Assembly: GCF_019186805.1 (NCBI RefSeq)
Contig: NZ_CP066783.1
Coordinates: forward strand, 735,501 to 799,500
Length of the DNA stretch: 64,000 bases
Origin: Comamonas fluminis
Lineage (GTDB): Bacteria; Pseudomonadota; Gammaproteobacteria; Burkholderiales; Burkholderiaceae_C
Reading direction: 5' to 3'
Positions 37,301-47,153 of the stretch are shown in pieces. The notes beneath the pieces were generated by a model that made no database searches, was not told where the DNA came from, and saw only the letters and a list, made by a program, of their open reading frames with translations. Numbering within the stretch: position 1 is the stretch's first letter; each line of letters begins with the position of its first letter. Made by a program: the position numbers and the translations under genes.

Positions 37301-39090
37301 GTGTGACGGCCGAATATCTGGCTTCTTCGGACCAGATCCAGATCAAGATGGCCCAGGGCGCCAAGCCCGGTGAAGGTGGTCAGCTGCCCGGCGGCAAGGT
37401 CTCCGACTACATCGGTGCACTGCGTCACTCCGTGCCTGGTGTGGGCTTGATTTCGCCTCCTCCTCACCACGACATTTATTCGATCGAAGACCTGGCACAG
37501 CTGATTCACGATCTGAAGAACGTGGCGCCGCACGCCAGCATCAGCACCAAGCTGGTGTCTGAAGTCGGTGTGGGCACGATTGCCGCAGGCGTGACCAAGT
37601 GCAAGAGCGATCACCTGGTGATCGCCGGCCACGATGGCGGTACCGGCGCTTCGCCCTGGTCCTCCATCAAGCATGCCGGCGGCCCCTGGGAAATCGGTCT
37701 GGCTGAAACCCAGCAAACGCTGGTGCTCAACCGCCTGCGTGGCCGTGTGCGCGTGCAGGCCGACGGTCAGATGAAGACTGGCCGTGACGTGGTGATTGGT
37801 GCGCTGCTGGGTGCGGATGAATTTGGCTTCGCTACCGCGCCGCTGGTGGTGGAAGGCTGCATCATGATGCGCAAGTGCCACCTGAACACCTGCCCCGTGG
37901 GCGTGGCCACGCAAGACCCCGTGCTGCGCAAGAAATTCACCGGCAAGCCCGAGCATGTCGTGAACTACTTCTTCTTCATCGCCGAAGAAGTGCGCCAGAT
38001 CATGGCCCAGCTGGGCATTGCCAAGTTTGACGACCTGATTGGCCGCTCCGACCTGCTTGACACCCGCAAGGGCATTGCACACTGGAAGGCCCAGGGCCTG
38101 GACTTCAGCCGTCTGTTTGCCCAGCCCGAAGTGCCTGCCGACGTGGCCCGTTTCCATGTCGAGTCGCAAGACCACCTGCTGGACAAGGCGCTGGACGTCA
38201 AGCTCATCGAGCGCTGCCAGCCCGCCATTGCCAATGGCGAGAAGGTGCGCATCATGGAAGTGGCGCGCAATGTGAACCGCTCCGTGGGCGCCATGCTCTC
38301 CGGCGCGGTGACCAAGCAGCACGCCGAAGGCTTGCCAGATGACACCATCCGCATCCACTTTGAGGGTACGGGCGGCCAGTCCTTCGGTGCCTTCCTGTGC
38401 AACGGCATCACGCTGAACCTGACCGGCGAAGCCAACGACTACACCGGCAAGGGCCTGTCCGGCGGCCGCGTGGTGGTGCACCCCAGCCATGAATTCCGTG
38501 GCAACAGCGTGAGCAACACCATCGTGGGCAACACCGTGATGTTTGGCGCCACCAGCGGTGAAGCCTTCTTCAGCGGTGTGGCTGGCGAGCGTTTTGCCGT
38601 GCGCCTGTCCGGCGCCACAGCGGTGGTCGAAGGCGTGGGTGACCACGGCTGCGAATACATGACGGGCGGCACCGTGGTCGTGCTGGGCAAGACGGGTCGT
38701 AACTTCGCAGCTGGCATGAGCGGCGGCGTGGCCTATGTGTACGACGAAGACGGCAAGTTTGCCGAGCGTTGCAACACCGCTTCGGTGAAGCTGGAGAAGG
38801 TGCTGCCGCACGACGAGTTTGTCTCGCGTGTCGATCCCGGCATCTGGCACCGTGGCCAGAGCGATGACCAGCAACTGCGCGCCCTGATTGAGTCGCACAG
38901 CCGCTGGACGGGCTCTACCCGTGCCCGTGATCTGCTGGACAACTGGGCCGCAGCGCGTGCCAAGTTCGTCAAGGTGTTCCCGACCGAGTACCAGCGTGCA
39001 CTCGGCGAGATCTATGAACGCAAACAGAAGGAAAAGCAAGCTGCGCAAGCGCAAGCCACTTCCAAAACAGAAGCAGTAGCCGCCAAGTAA
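34354..39090 (+). CDS. gltB: Glutamate synthase, large (alpha) subunit
   Basis: NADPH-GOGAT subunit that transfers the glutamine amide to 2-oxoglutarate. The 1578-aa protein carries a short propeptide (24 residues) before the catalytic N-terminal-nucleophile Cys25 ([13 protein letters not shown]) of the glutaminase domain. A central domain follows, then the FMN-binding synthase barrel (about 850-1200, [29 protein letters not shown]) with 3Fe-4S cysteines in [17 protein letters not shown], and the C-terminal beta-helix. Start [11 protein letters not shown] and length fit the family. gltD follows after 72 bases. Confidence 0.97.
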   Translation: MTTAAEIKHLQDHGLYSKSNEHDACGLGFVAHIKGVKRHDIVLGALKILENIDHRGAVGADPLMGDGAGILIQIPDQLYREEMARQGVELPPAGEYGVGMIFLPKEHASRLACQQEMERAIKAEGQVLLGWRDVPVNRDMPMSPTVQEKEPILRQVFIGRGTDVIVQDALERKLYVIRKTASAAIQNLGLKHSKEYYVPSMSSRTVVYKGLLLADQVGVYYKDLSDERCVSAIGLVHQRFSTNTFPEWPLAHPYRYVAHNGEINTVRGNYNWMLAREGVMASPVLGEDLQKLYPISFAGQSDTATFDNCLELLTMAGYPISQAVMMMIPEPWEQHEAMDERRRAFYEYHAAMIEPWDGPASIVFTDGRQIGATLDRNGLRPSRYCITDDDLVILASEAGVLPVPDSKIVRKWRLQPGKMLLIDLEQGRMIEDEELKANVVNTKPYKQWIENLRIKLDQVEIPADFVAPAAKADLSLLDRQQAFGFTQEDIKFLLTPMAEKGEEGIGSMGNDSPLAVLSDKNKPLYNYFRQMFAQVTNPPIDPIREAIVMSLVSFVGPKPNLLDINQVNPPMRLELQQPVLDVEGMAKLREIEKHTHGKFKSATIDITYPLSWGKQGVEAKLASLCAHAVDEIKGGANILIISDRNLSATQVAIPALLALSAIHQHLVKEGLRTTAGLVVETGTAREVHHFAVLAGYGAEAVHPYLALETLEDIFGREGAPISAEKAIYHYVKAIGKGLSKIMSKMGVSTYMSYCGAQLFEAVGLNSETVDKYFTGTASRVEGIGVFEIAEETIRNHTAAFSDDPVLETMLDTGGEYAWRARGEEHMWTPEVIAKLQHSTRSNNFSTYKEYAQLINDQSKRHMTLRGLFEFKFDPAKAIPVEQVESVKEIVKRFATGAMSLGSISTEAHATLAVAMNRIGGKSNTGEGGEDPKRYRNELKGIAITKGETLGSIIGKDKVESDIELLAGDSLRSKIKQVASGRFGVTAEYLASSDQIQIKMAQGAKPGEGGQLPGGKVSDYIGALRHSVPGVGLISPPPHHDIYSIEDLAQLIHDLKNVAPHASISTKLVSEVGVGTIAAGVTKCKSDHLVIAGHDGGTGASPWSSIKHAGGPWEIGLAETQQTLVLNRLRGRVRVQADGQMKTGRDVVIGALLGADEFGFATAPLVVEGCIMMRKCHLNTCPVGVATQDPVLRKKFTGKPEHVVNYFFFIAEEVRQIMAQLGIAKFDDLIGRSDLLDTRKGIAHWKAQGLDFSRLFAQPEVPADVARFHVESQDHLLDKALDVKLIERCQPAIANGEKVRIMEVARNVNRSVGAMLSGAVTKQHAEGLPDDTIRIHFEGTGGQSFGAFLCNGITLNLTGEANDYTGKGLSGGRVVVHPSHEFRGNSVSNTIVGNTVMFGATSGEAFFSGVAGERFAVRLSGATAVVEGVGDHGCEYMTGGTVVVLGKTGRNFAAGMSGGVAYVYDEDGKFAERCNTASVKLEKVLPHDEFVSRVDPGIWHRGQSDDQQLRALIESHSRWTGSTRARDLLDNWAAARAKFVKVFPTEYQRALGEIYERKQKEKQAAQAQATSKTEAVAAK

Positions 39091-39162
39091 ACAGGCTGGA
39101 CGCGGTGGCGCAAACGTTGCCACCGCACTGCTCGCGAACACAGATTTCAAGGATTAAAGATC

Positions 39163-40638
39163 ATGGGAAAGACCACCGGCTTCATGGAATACGAACGCAT
39201 CGAAGAGGGCTACGCCCCCGTTGCGGAACGCGTCAAGCATTACAAGGAATTCGTCATCGGTTTGACGAACGAGCAGGCCAAGGTACAGGCTGCGCGCTGC
39301 ATGGATTGCGGCACGCCTTTCTGCAACAACGGCTGCCCGGTCAACAACATCATTCCGGACTTCAACGACCTCGTGTACCGCGGCGACTGGAAAAACGCCA
39401 TCACCACGCTGCACAGCACCAACAACTTCCCCGAGTTCACGGGCCGCATCTGCCCCGCACCCTGCGAAGCGGCCTGCGTGGCCAATATCAATGGCGATGC
39501 CATCGGCATCAAGTCGATTGAGCACTCCATCATCGACCGCGCCTGGGCCGAAGGCTGGGTCAAGCCCCTGCCACCCAAGCACCAGACCGGCAAGAAAGTG
39601 GCCGTGGTCGGCGCCGGCCCTGCCGGCATGGCCGCAGCCCAGCAGCTGGTGCGTGCCGGCCACGACGTGACCCTGTTTGAAAAGAACGACCGCGTGGGCG
39701 GCCTGCTGCGCTACGGCATCCCCGACTTCAAGCTGGACAAGGGCTTGATCGACCGCCGCATGGAGCAGCTCGTGGCCGAAGGCCTGAAGGTGCGCACCGG
39801 CGTGCTGATTGCGGGCAAGGACGGTCTGGGCAAGGACTCCAAGGTCACCAACTGGGCCAAGGAAACCATTTCGCCCGAGCAGCTCAAGGCCGAATTTGAT
39901 GCCGTGCTGCTGACCGGCGGGTCCGAGCACTCGCGCGATCTGCCCGTGCCCGGTCGTGAGCTCGATGGCGTGCACTACGCCATGGAGTTCCTGCCCCAGC
40001 AAAACAAGATCAACGCCGGCGACAAGCTCAAAGGCCAGATCCGCGCCGATGGCAAGCATGTCATCGTCATCGGTGGCGGCGATACCGGCTCCGACTGCGT
40101 GGGCACCTCCAACCGCCACGGCGCCAAGAGCGTGACCCAGTTTGAAGTCATGCCCATGCCGCCCGAGCAGGAGAACAAGCCGCTGGTCTGGCCTTACTGG
40201 CCGATCAAGCTGCGCACTTCGTCCAGCCACGATGAAGGCGTGGTCCGCGAGTTCGCCATCTCCACCAAGGAATTCACCGGCGACAAGGGCAAGGTCAAGA
40301 GCCTGACCACGGTGCAGGTCGAGTTCAAGGACGGCAAGCTGACTGAAGTGCCTGGCACCGAAAAAGTCTGGCCCGCCGACCTGGTGCTGCTGGCCATGGG
40401 CTTTGTGCACCCCGTCGCCACCGTGCTGGATGCCTTTGGTGTGGACAAGGACGCACGCGGCAATGCCAAGGCAACGACCGAGTTCCACGGCGGCTACGCC
40501 ACCAATGTGGACAAAGTCTTTGCCGCAGGCGACATCCGCCGTGGTCAATCCTTGGTCGTCTGGGCTATCCGTGAAGGCCGTCAGGCAGCACGTGCTGTGG
40601 ATGAGTTCCTGATGGGCGAGAGCGAGCTGCCTCGTTAA
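39163..40638 (+). CDS. gltD: Glutamate synthase, small (beta) subunit
   Basis: The NADPH-oxidising subunit that feeds electrons to GltB. The 491-aa protein has the N-terminal 4Fe-4S cysteines [15 protein letters not shown] and [10 protein letters not shown], the FAD motif [16 protein letters not shown], the NADPH motif [15 protein letters not shown], and [24 protein letters not shown] near the end. Start at 39163 gives [12 protein letters not shown], typical. The gene ends in a strong terminator. Confidence 0.97.
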   Translation: MGKTTGFMEYERIEEGYAPVAERVKHYKEFVIGLTNEQAKVQAARCMDCGTPFCNNGCPVNNIIPDFNDLVYRGDWKNAITTLHSTNNFPEFTGRICPAPCEAACVANINGDAIGIKSIEHSIIDRAWAEGWVKPLPPKHQTGKKVAVVGAGPAGMAAAQQLVRAGHDVTLFEKNDRVGGLLRYGIPDFKLDKGLIDRRMEQLVAEGLKVRTGVLIAGKDGLGKDSKVTNWAKETISPEQLKAEFDAVLLTGGSEHSRDLPVPGRELDGVHYAMEFLPQQNKINAGDKLKGQIRADGKHVIVIGGGDTGSDCVGTSNRHGAKSVTQFEVMPMPPEQENKPLVWPYWPIKLRTSSSHDEGVVREFAISTKEFTGDKGKVKSLTTVQVEFKDGKLTEVPGTEKVWPADLVLLAMGFVHPVATVLDAFGVDKDARGNAKATTEFHGGYATNVDKVFAAGDIRRGQSLVVWAIREGRQAARAVDEFLMGESELPR

Positions 40639-40657
40639 TCACGGGCGCGCGTCAAGC

Positions 40658-40686
40658 AAAAAGGCATTCTCAGGAATGCCTTTTTT
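40658..40686 (+). terminator. gltBD terminator
   Basis: AAAAAGGCATTC (40658-40669), loop TCAG and GAATGCCTTTTTT (40674-40686) form a strong stem with a U-run. Confidence 0.93.
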
Positions 40687-40772
40687 CATAGCATCTAGCG
40701 CTTGTATTGACTGGTTTCAAATGCTGTTTGATAGATATTTTGAGAAATAGCTTGCGCAAGCAGCTATCAAAA
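40687..40772. repeat. Dispersed palindromic element, copy 3
   Basis: Contains ATAGCATCTAGCGCTTG at the left and TAGCTTGCGCAAGCAGCTA at the right, the same building blocks as the element at 10782-10869 but with decayed pairing. It fills most of the gltD-DUF3293 gap, downstream of the terminator. Confidence 0.5.
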
Positions 40773-40777
40773 TGAAA

Positions 40778-41218
40778 TCAACGCAGCCATAACAGCTGGG
40801 GTGTGGCATCAGCACCCATCCACAGCACAGCGTTCTGCTCCCACTGTTGACCCCATTGCAAAGCGGCAGTTGCATTCATATTCCAGATCAGCACACTGTC
40901 TTCGCCGGGCCACTGGCCGTTCGGGTCCTCGCCGCTGCCGTTGCTGTACAGCAGCCCTTCGCGGCTCAGGCTTTGGCGCAGTGCGCTCATGCGGGCTGAG
41001 TTTTCTGCGGCGCTCAGCAACTGCCCCCAGGGGTTGCAGGCGGTGAGAAAGCAGGCCCCTTGCGGCGCCCTGTCTTTCAGCTGCAGGGCCAGCCAGTCGC
41101 TGTACTGGCCCACTCTCAAAGTCTGGGTGGTGCCATGATTCGCCTGCACCAGGTAATGCGCGGCGCGGTAGGCGTCTTGCAGTGCCAGGGGCAGCAAGGT
41201 GGTCTGTGGTGCACTCAT
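40778..41218 (-). CDS. DUF3293 family protein
   Basis: A 146-aa cytoplasmic protein of unknown function. It carries the family-type segment FLTACNPWGQLLSAAENSARMSALRQSL and a GxGEDPNGQWPGEDSVLIWNM stretch. No membrane span or signal is visible. Start ATG 41218 gives MSAPQTTLLP. The gene is divergent from an ABC transporter substrate-binding gene. Confidence 0.78.
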   Translation of the reverse strand: MSAPQTTLLPLALQDAYRAAHYLVQANHGTTQTLRVGQYSDWLALQLKDRAPQGACFLTACNPWGQLLSAAENSARMSALRQSLSREGLLYSNGSGEDPNGQWPGEDSVLIWNMNATAALQWGQQWEQNAVLWMGADATPQLLWLR

Positions 41219-41395
41219 GGGCGGATTTTTGAAGCGTATGCATGGTTTTGCGGCCAGCGGGTGACGTGGTGGCCCGTCTGCGCGACAATAGCGGATTCGG
41301 CGCTGGCGGCAGCCCGGCTCCGAGGCTGCTGTGGTGGCCTCGGGCGGGAGACAAAGCCTCCTGCCTCCGCTTTTTCCACTTCAAACTTTGACGCC

Positions 41396-42205
41396 ATGAA
41401 AAAACGTACCCTGCTGGCCTCGGTGGCCCTGACTGCAATTTTGGCTGCCTGCGGCAAGAACGAGCCTGCTGCCACGCCCGCTGCAGCTCCCGCACCGGCT
41501 CCTGTGGCTGCTGCTACCAAGCTGGTGGTGGGTCTGGACGACAACTTCCCGCCCATGGGTTTCCGTGACGAGAAGAACGAGCTGGTCGGTTTTGACATCG
41601 ACATGGCCCGTGAAGTGGCCAAGCGCGCCAACATCGAAGTGGAATTCAAGCCTATCGACTGGAACGCCAAGGAAGCCGAGCTGCTGGGCAAGCGCGTGGA
41701 CGCACTGTGGAACGGCCTGACCATTCTGGAAGAGCGCAAGGAAAAGATTCTGTTCTCCGACCCCTACATGGTGAACAAGCAGATCATCATCGTGAAGGCT
41801 GGCTCGGACATCAAGTCCAAGGCTGACATGGCTGGCAAGATCGTTGGCGCCCAGGAAGGCTCCAGCGCCGTGACCGCCATGGCCAAGGACAAGGAACTGT
41901 CGGACAAGTTCAAGGAAACTAAGCTGTTCGGTGACAACATCGCCGCCATGATGGACCTGGAAGCTGGCCGTCTGGACGTGGTGGTGGTGGACGAAGTGGT
42001 GGGTCGCTACTACGTCACCAAGAAGCCTGACAACTACACCGTGCTGGCCGATGACTTCGGCACTGAAGACTACGGCGTGGGCTTCCGCAAGGACGACGAA
42101 GCCACTCGCAACAAGGTCAACGACGTGCTGACCGAGATGAAGAAGGATGGCAAGGCTGCTGAAATCGCTCAGAAGTGGTTTGGCGCTGACGTTATCAAGC
42201 ATTAA
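41396..42205 (+). CDS. Amino acid ABC transporter substrate-binding lipoprotein
   Basis: A 269-aa SBP_bac_3-type periplasmic binding protein. The lipobox ILAAC lies near residue 20, then a Pro/Ala linker, and the binding fold begins KLVVGLDDNFPPMGFRDEKNELVGFDIDMAREVAKR, a classic polar amino acid receptor pattern. The ligand-contact segments DALWNGLTILEERKEKILFSDPYM and AQEGSSAV follow. ATG 41396 is the only start that yields a proper signal. The permease and ATPase genes follow, making a complete importer; the exact amino acid is not predictable. Confidence 0.9.
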   Translation: MKKRTLLASVALTAILAACGKNEPAATPAAAPAPAPVAAATKLVVGLDDNFPPMGFRDEKNELVGFDIDMAREVAKRANIEVEFKPIDWNAKEAELLGKRVDALWNGLTILEERKEKILFSDPYMVNKQIIIVKAGSDIKSKADMAGKIVGAQEGSSAVTAMAKDKELSDKFKETKLFGDNIAAMMDLEAGRLDVVVVDEVVGRYYVTKKPDNYTVLADDFGTEDYGVGFRKDDEATRNKVNDVLTEMKKDGKAAEIAQKWFGADVIKH

Positions 42206-42243
42206 TTTGACTACCCCCTGTGGCGCTGGGCCTAAGCGGCCCC

Positions 42244-42272
42244 GCGCCTTCCCCCTGAAAGGGGGAAGGCGC
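42244..42272 (+). other. Strong 13-bp hairpin between substrate-binding and permease genes
   Basis: GCGCCTTCCCCCT (42244-42256), loop GAA, AGGGGGAAGGCGC (42260-42272). Pairing is perfect but there is no U-run, so it looks less like a terminator than an intercistronic structure that protects the abundant receptor mRNA or attenuates transport gene expression. Confidence 0.65.
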
Positions 42273-42403
42273 CTGCGCTGCGGGGCGGCCCTTGCTGGGT
42301 GCCCTGGGTTGGGGCAAGTCAGTTGAGGGATGGGCGGTGCTTGCACCGCCTTGTTTTTTGTTTCGCCGTGGTGGCCCTGTGTCATTCCCGGTGCAGGCCT
42401 ACC

Positions 42404-43057
42404 ATGGACTATGTAATTTCGCTTTTGGGGCCCATGTCGGCTGGTGCCCTTGTCACTCTCAAGCTGTTCTTCATCACGCTGGCGTTGTCCATACCTCTGG
42501 GTCTGGCGCTGGCGCTGATGCGCATCTCCAGCATCAAGCCATTGAGCAGCGCCGTGGGCGCCTATATCTGGCTGATGCGCGGCACGCCGCTGATGTTGCA
42601 GCTGCTGTTTGTCTATTTCGCGCTGCCCTTTGTGCCCTACATCGGTGTGCGCCTGCCCGACTTTCCTGCTGCCGTGGTGGCCTTTGCGCTGAACTACGCG
42701 GCTTACTTTGCAGAAATTTTCCGTGCTGGCATCAAGTCTGTGGACCGTGGCCAGTACGAAGGCGCCAAGGTGCTGGGCATGACTTATGCACAGACCATGC
42801 GCCGCATCGTGCTGCCCCAGATGTGGGCGCGCATTCTGCCGCCTGTCAGCAACGAGACCATTACGCTGGTCAAGGACACCTCGCTGATCTATGTGCTGGC
42901 CCTCAACGACTTGCTGCGCGTGGCGCGTGGTGTGGTGCAGCGTGACTTCAGCTTCACGCCCTTTATCGTGGCTGCGGCCTTCTATCTGATCATGACCCTG
43001 GTGCTGACCTGGGGCTTCCAGTATCTCGAAAAGCGCTATGCAAAGTATGAAGCGTGA
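42404..43057 (+). CDS. Amino acid ABC transporter permease (HisM/HisQ type)
   Basis: A 217-aa inner-membrane permease with about five spans. The coupling-helix EAA motif is EGAKVLGMTYAQTMRRIVLPQ and the conserved MRGTPLMLQLLFVYFALP segment lies near residue 60. It starts at ATG 42404 (MDYVISLLGPMSAG), 198 bases after the receptor gene. One permease gene suggests a homodimeric channel. Confidence 0.92.
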   Translation: MDYVISLLGPMSAGALVTLKLFFITLALSIPLGLALALMRISSIKPLSSAVGAYIWLMRGTPLMLQLLFVYFALPFVPYIGVRLPDFPAAVVAFALNYAAYFAEIFRAGIKSVDRGQYEGAKVLGMTYAQTMRRIVLPQMWARILPPVSNETITLVKDTSLIYVLALNDLLRVARGVVQRDFSFTPFIVAAAFYLIMTLVLTWGFQYLEKRYAKYEA

Positions 43058-43153
43058 CCCCTTGTACGGCTGCGCCGCGAGGCGGCTCTTGCTTGGCGTC
43101 TCGCAGATGGAGTTGAGTCAGTTTTGGGCGCTGTGCGCTGTGGAGAGTTTGTA

Positions 43154-43927
43154 ATGGTGTCAGCATCTGACGTAATGATTTCTGCGAAAGGCATCCACAA
43201 GGCCTTTGGCGGCAACGAAGTGCTGCGTGGTGTATCGCTGGATTTGATGCGCGGCGAAGTGGTGGCCGTGATTGGCCCTTCTGGCTCGGGTAAGAGCACG
43301 TTTTTGCGCTGCCTGAACCACCTGGAAACCATCGACCGCGGCACCATCACCGTCGAAGGCGAGGTGCTGGCCAAGTCCGAAGGGGAGGCCAGGGCTCAGT
43401 ACGTCAGCGACGCCGAAATTCGCAAGATCGGCCGCAAGATGGGCATGGTGTTTCAGTCCTTCAATCTGTTTCCCCATCTGACGGTGCTGGAAAACATCAT
43501 TGAAGCGCCCATCATCGTCAAGGGCATGAAGCGCGAAGACATCATTCCCAAGGCCGAAGCCCTGCTGGGCAAGGTGGGTCTGGCGGCCAAGCGCGATGCT
43601 TACCCCAACCACCTCTCTGGCGGTCAGAAGCAGCGCGTGGCCATTGCCCGTGCCCTGGCCATGGAGCCGGACATCCTGCTGTTCGACGAACCCACCTCGG
43701 CGCTGGACCCTGAACTCACCGGCGAAGTGCTGCGCACCATGCGCGAGCTGGCCGAAGAGCATATGACCATGCTGGTGGTGACCCACGAAATGGGCTTTGC
43801 CCGCGAAGTGGCCAACCGCGTGATCTTCATGGACGGCGGTCACATCGTGGAACAAGGGCCCGCCGAGACCTTTTTTGCGGCGCCGCAACAGGATCGCACC
43901 AAGGCGTTTTTGCACAACATGCTGTAA
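43154..43927 (+). CDS. Amino acid ABC transporter ATP-binding protein (GlnQ type)
   Basis: A 257-aa ATPase: Walker [17 protein letters not shown]-loop [11 protein letters not shown], signature [16 protein letters not shown], Walker [16 protein letters not shown]-loop THEMGFA. The opening [18 protein letters not shown] is typical of the polar amino acid family. ATG 43154 follows GGAGAG; an upstream start at 43124 would add ten atypical residues. It completes the importer begun at 41396. Confidence 0.94.
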   Translation: MVSASDVMISAKGIHKAFGGNEVLRGVSLDLMRGEVVAVIGPSGSGKSTFLRCLNHLETIDRGTITVEGEVLAKSEGEARAQYVSDAEIRKIGRKMGMVFQSFNLFPHLTVLENIIEAPIIVKGMKREDIIPKAEALLGKVGLAAKRDAYPNHLSGGQKQRVAIARALAMEPDILLFDEPTSALDPELTGEVLRTMRELAEEHMTMLVVTHEMGFAREVANRVIFMDGGHIVEQGPAETFFAAPQQDRTKAFLHNML

Positions 43928-43931
43928 GCAG

Positions 43932-43948
43932 GCGGTGAGTGTCACCGC
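43932..43948 (+). terminator. Short stem-loop after the ABC transporter
   Basis: GCGGTGA (43932-43938), loop GTG and TCACCGC (43942-43948), followed by TTGTAATTTC. The U-rich tract is weak. Confidence 0.5.
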
Positions 43949-44045
43949 TTGTAATTTCGGGTGAAAGTGCCTGAACGCGCAATCAGTCATGCGGTTCTAG
44001 CTCCTGATTCAGGAGTGATTTTTGCAGGCTTTGATGGCATAATTC

Positions 44046-44075
44046 AAAGAAACATTCATGAATGTATGTTTCTTT
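44046..44075. promoter_or_regulatory. AcrR/TetR-like palindrome upstream of the mla operon
   Basis: AAAGAAACAT (44046-44055) and ATGTTTCTTT (44066-44075) are perfect arms, and the centre ACATTCATGAATGT (44052-44065) is itself a 14-bp palindrome. The word ATTCATGAATGTATG strongly resembles operators of AcrR-type TetR repressors. It lies 79 bases upstream of mlaF. No TetR gene is in the window, so the cognate protein is unknown. Confidence 0.5.
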
Positions 44076-44153
44076 ACGTGCTTGTCCCTGCAAATTAGGT
44101 GGTGACTCGGCACAATACGCGTTCAATCTCTACTTCGCCTCATCCTCCACCGC

Positions 44154-44978
44154 ATGTCTTCCAACGCTTCCTTTGTGGAATTGCGCAACGTCACCTTTGG
44201 CTATGGTGACCGCGTCATCCTGCGCGACCTGTCTTTGCAGGTGCCACGCGGCAAGGTCACGGCTCTGATGGGGGCTTCCGGTGGCGGCAAAACCACAGTG
44301 CTGCGCCTGATCGGCGGCCAGAATCGTGCCCAGAAGGGTGAAGTGCTGTTTGATGGTCAGGACGTCACGCAGATGGACACGCAGCAGCTTTATGCCGCGC
44401 GTCGCCGCATGGGCATGCTGTTTCAGTTCGGTGCCTTGTTCACCGACATGAGCGTGCTCGACAACGTGGCCTTCCCATTGCGTGAGCACACCGACCTGCC
44501 CGAAGCGCTGATTCGCGACATCGTGCTCATGAAGTTGCATGCCGTGGGCCTGCGCGGTGCGCGCAAGCTCATGCCCAGCGAAATCTCGGGCGGCATGGCG
44601 CGGCGTGTGGCACTGGCCCGCGCCATTGCGCTGGACCCTGAACTCATCATGTATGACGAGCCCTTTGCCGGTCTGGACCCGATTTCTCTGGGTACGGCCG
44701 CGCAGCTGATTCGCCAGCTCAACGACGCCATGGGCCTGACTTCCATTCTGGTGTCGCACGATGTGGAAGAGACCTTCAACGTGGCCGATCATGTGGTGAT
44801 TCTGGGCAACGGCGGCGTGGCTGCGCAGGGAACGCCTGATGAAGTGCGTGCCAATGCGGATCCGCTGGTGCAGCAGTTCATTCACGCCCGCGCTACCGGC
44901 CCCGTGCCATTTCACTATCCAGGCGTCAGTGCCGAAGAGGACTTCGGTGTTTCGGCCGAAAGCCGGAGGCGCGCATGA
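44154..44978 (+). CDS. mlaF: Phospholipid ABC transporter ATP-binding protein MlaF
   Basis: ATPase of the Mla system, which moves phospholipids between the outer and inner membranes and keeps the outer leaflet free of them. The 274-aa protein has Walker A LMGASGGGKTTVLRLIG, Q-loop FQFGALFTDMSVLDNVAFPLREH (MlaF-type), signature SGGMARRVALARAIA, Walker B IMYDEPFAGLDP. It overlaps mlaE (ATGA), and starts the six-gene mla run. Confidence 0.94.
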   Translation: MSSNASFVELRNVTFGYGDRVILRDLSLQVPRGKVTALMGASGGGKTTVLRLIGGQNRAQKGEVLFDGQDVTQMDTQQLYAARRRMGMLFQFGALFTDMSVLDNVAFPLREHTDLPEALIRDIVLMKLHAVGLRGARKLMPSEISGGMARRVALARAIALDPELIMYDEPFAGLDPISLGTAAQLIRQLNDAMGLTSILVSHDVEETFNVADHVVILGNGGVAAQGTPDEVRANADPLVQQFIHARATGPVPFHYPGVSAEEDFGVSAESRRRA

Positions 44979-45757
44979 ACGCTTTGCATCCCGCGCGCAT
45001 AGGTGCTGCCGTGCGCAAGCAATTGAGCAATATGGGCATGGGTGCCCGCCTGCTGTGGCAGCTTATCTGCCTGATGGGGCCCGCACTCAGGCGCCCCCGC
45101 CTGATTGGCGACCAGATTCACTTTCTGGGCAACTATTCCCTGGCCATCATTGGCGTCTCTGGCCTGTTTGTGGGCTTTGTGCTGGGTCTGCAGGGCTATT
45201 ACATCCTGCAGCGCTACGGCTCGGCCGAGGCACTGGGCATGATGGTGGCGCTGAGCCTGCTGCGCGAACTGGGCCCTGTGGTCACGGCGCTGCTGTTTGC
45301 CGGTCGTGCTGGCACGGCGTTGACCGCTGAAATCGGCCTGATGAAGGCGGGTGAACAGCTGTCTGCTATGGAAATGATGGCAGTTGACCCTGTCAAGCGC
45401 ATTCTGGCGCCGCGCTTCTGGGCAGGCCTGATCACCATGCCTTTGCTGGCGGCAGTCTTCAGTGCCGTCGGCATCATGGGCGGCTGGCTGGTCGGTGTGG
45501 TGATGATTGGTGTGGACAGCGGCGCCTTCTGGGGTCAGATGCAGTCCGGTGTGGACTGGTGGGCTGATCTGGGCAACGGCGTCATGAAGAGCTTTGTTTT
45601 CGGTCTGGCCGTGACTTTCGTGGCCCTGCTGGAAGGCTATACGGCCAAGCCCACGCCAGAAGGTGTTTCCCGGGCCACCACACGTACCGTGGTGGTGGCA
45701 TCGCTCACGGTGCTGGGGCTCGACTTTCTGATGACGGCCACCATGTTCAGCATTTGA
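44975..45757 (+). CDS. mlaE: Phospholipid ABC transporter permease MlaE
   Basis: A 260-aa inner-membrane permease of the MlaE/Trigalactosyldiacylglycerol type. The family segments are FVGFVLGLQGYYILQRYGSAEALGMMVALSLLRELGPVVTALLFAGRAGTA and EMMAVDPVKRILAPRFWAG. About five membrane spans are visible. It is translationally coupled to mlaF. Confidence 0.95.
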   Translation: MNALHPARIGAAVRKQLSNMGMGARLLWQLICLMGPALRRPRLIGDQIHFLGNYSLAIIGVSGLFVGFVLGLQGYYILQRYGSAEALGMMVALSLLRELGPVVTALLFAGRAGTALTAEIGLMKAGEQLSAMEMMAVDPVKRILAPRFWAGLITMPLLAAVFSAVGIMGGWLVGVVMIGVDSGAFWGQMQSGVDWWADLGNGVMKSFVFGLAVTFVALLEGYTAKPTPEGVSRATTRTVVVASLTVLGLDFLMTATMFSI

Positions 45758-45787
45758 GGCTGGCAGCAGATAAAAGGTAAAAAAATC

Positions 45788-46291
45788 ATGCAACAGAACA
45801 AAAGTGATGTGTGGGTTGGCATGTTCGTGCTGATCGGTGTGCTGGCTCTGGTGTTTCTGGCCCTGCAGTCGGCCAATTTGCTGAGCCTGAACTTTGAAAA
45901 GACCTATGCGGTCACCGCCCGCTTTGACAATATCGGCGGGCTCAAGCCCAAGGCCGCCGTCAAGAGCGCCGGTGTGGTGGTGGGCCGTGTGGAGAACATT
46001 ACCTTCAACGACCAGACCTTCCAGGCCGATGTGCTGCTGAAGATGCAAAACCGCTATGCCTTCCCCAAGGACAGCTCGCTGAAAATTCTCACAAGCGGTC
46101 TGCTGGGCGACCAGTACATTGGCATTGAGCCCGGTGCCAGCGAAGAAAACCTCAAGGCTGGTGACCGTCTCACTTCGACCCAGTCGGCAGTGGTGCTGGA
46201 AAACCTGATTGGTCAGTTCCTCTATGGCCGCGCCGAACAAGGCGGTGGTGACTCTGCGGATTCTGCGAACAATGCCGGAGCGAATAAATGA
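45788..46291 (+). CDS. mlaD: MCE-domain lipid-binding protein MlaD
   Basis: A 167-aa protein anchored by one N-terminal span (WVGMFVLIGVLALVFLALQSAN) followed by a periplasmic MCE domain (about 38-115: TARFDNIGGLKPKAAVKSAGVVVGRV). MlaD hexamers form the lipid-conducting ring on MlaE. Start ATG 45788; the stop overlaps the mlaA start (ATGATG). Confidence 0.94.
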   Translation: MQQNKSDVWVGMFVLIGVLALVFLALQSANLLSLNFEKTYAVTARFDNIGGLKPKAAVKSAGVVVGRVENITFNDQTFQADVLLKMQNRYAFPKDSSLKILTSGLLGDQYIGIEPGASEENLKAGDRLTSTQSAVVLENLIGQFLYGRAEQGGGDSADSANNAGANK

Positions 46292-47064
46292 TGAAAAATC
46301 AGCAAAATCAAGCTCAACCCGTTAAACGTATTGCGCTGGCAGCTACTGTTTCCGTAGCAGCTTTGCTCACGGGCTGTGCCACGACAACGGGCCCCGCCAA
46401 CCCGGCTGACCCGTTGGAATCCATGAACCGCAGCATCTACTCCTTCAATGACAAGGTGGATACAGCGGTGCTCAAGCCCGTTGCCACGGCCTACCAGACG
46501 GTGACTCCGCGCCTGGCCCGTTCCGGCGTGACCAACTTCTTTGACAACCTGGGCGATGCCTGGTCGTTTGTGAACAATGTGCTGCAGGGGCAGGGCGAGG
46601 GCGCCTACAACTCCATGGTGCGTTTCAGCGTCAACACCGTCTTTGGTATTGGCGGTCTGTTCGACGTGGCCAGCGAGGCCGGCATTCAGCGCGCCAAGCA
46701 GGACTTCGGTCAGACGCTGGGCCGCTGGGGCGTGCCTACGGGCCCTTACCTGGTGTTGCCGTTCTTTGGCCCTTCCACTGTGCGTGACACGGCGGGCATG
46801 GTGGTCGATGCCTACGGCTACCCCGCTAACTCTGTGGATGATGTGCGCTGGCGCAACAGCCTCTACGGGCTACGCGTAGTGAACCGCCGTGCCGACCTGC
46901 TCAAGGCCGGCGACATGCTGGACTCCGTAGCGCTGGACAAGTACAGCCTGATGCGCGATGTATATCTGCGCTCACGCATCGGCGGCGCCGCGTCTGGCGG
47001 CGATGGTCGTCTCGAAAACTATGATGACGACAACGCTGGCAAGCTGCCACCAGAAGGCCAGTAA
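46288..47064 (+). CDS. mlaA: Outer-membrane phospholipid-retrieving lipoprotein MlaA (VacJ)
   Basis: A 258-aa lipoprotein: lipobox LLTGC near residue 30, then the MlaA signature DPLESMNRSIYSFNDKVDTAVLKPVA, and the GRWGVPTGPYLVLPFFGPSTVRDTAG segment of the donut-shaped channel. MlaA removes mislocalised phospholipids from the outer leaflet. In betaproteobacteria it is often inside the mla operon, as here. The tail is acidic. Confidence 0.94.
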   Translation: MMKNQQNQAQPVKRIALAATVSVAALLTGCATTTGPANPADPLESMNRSIYSFNDKVDTAVLKPVATAYQTVTPRLARSGVTNFFDNLGDAWSFVNNVLQGQGEGAYNSMVRFSVNTVFGIGGLFDVASEAGIQRAKQDFGQTLGRWGVPTGPYLVLPFFGPSTVRDTAGMVVDAYGYPANSVDDVRWRNSLYGLRVVNRRADLLKAGDMLDSVALDKYSLMRDVYLRSRIGGAASGGDGRLENYDDDNAGKLPPEGQ

Positions 47065-47153
47065 GCGTTGACTGGCGGCATAAGCAGCTGGTTACAAAGA
47101 TGATGTACAGGCCGCGCCAGTGCGATGACACTAGCGGGCCAGGAGAAAATGCA

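Noticed and set aside
34300..39150. Minus-strand open frame of 1616 codons opposite gltB
   Set aside because: It mirrors the GC-rich third codon positions of gltB, is full of His/Gly/Val runs without domain features, and gltB itself is certain.
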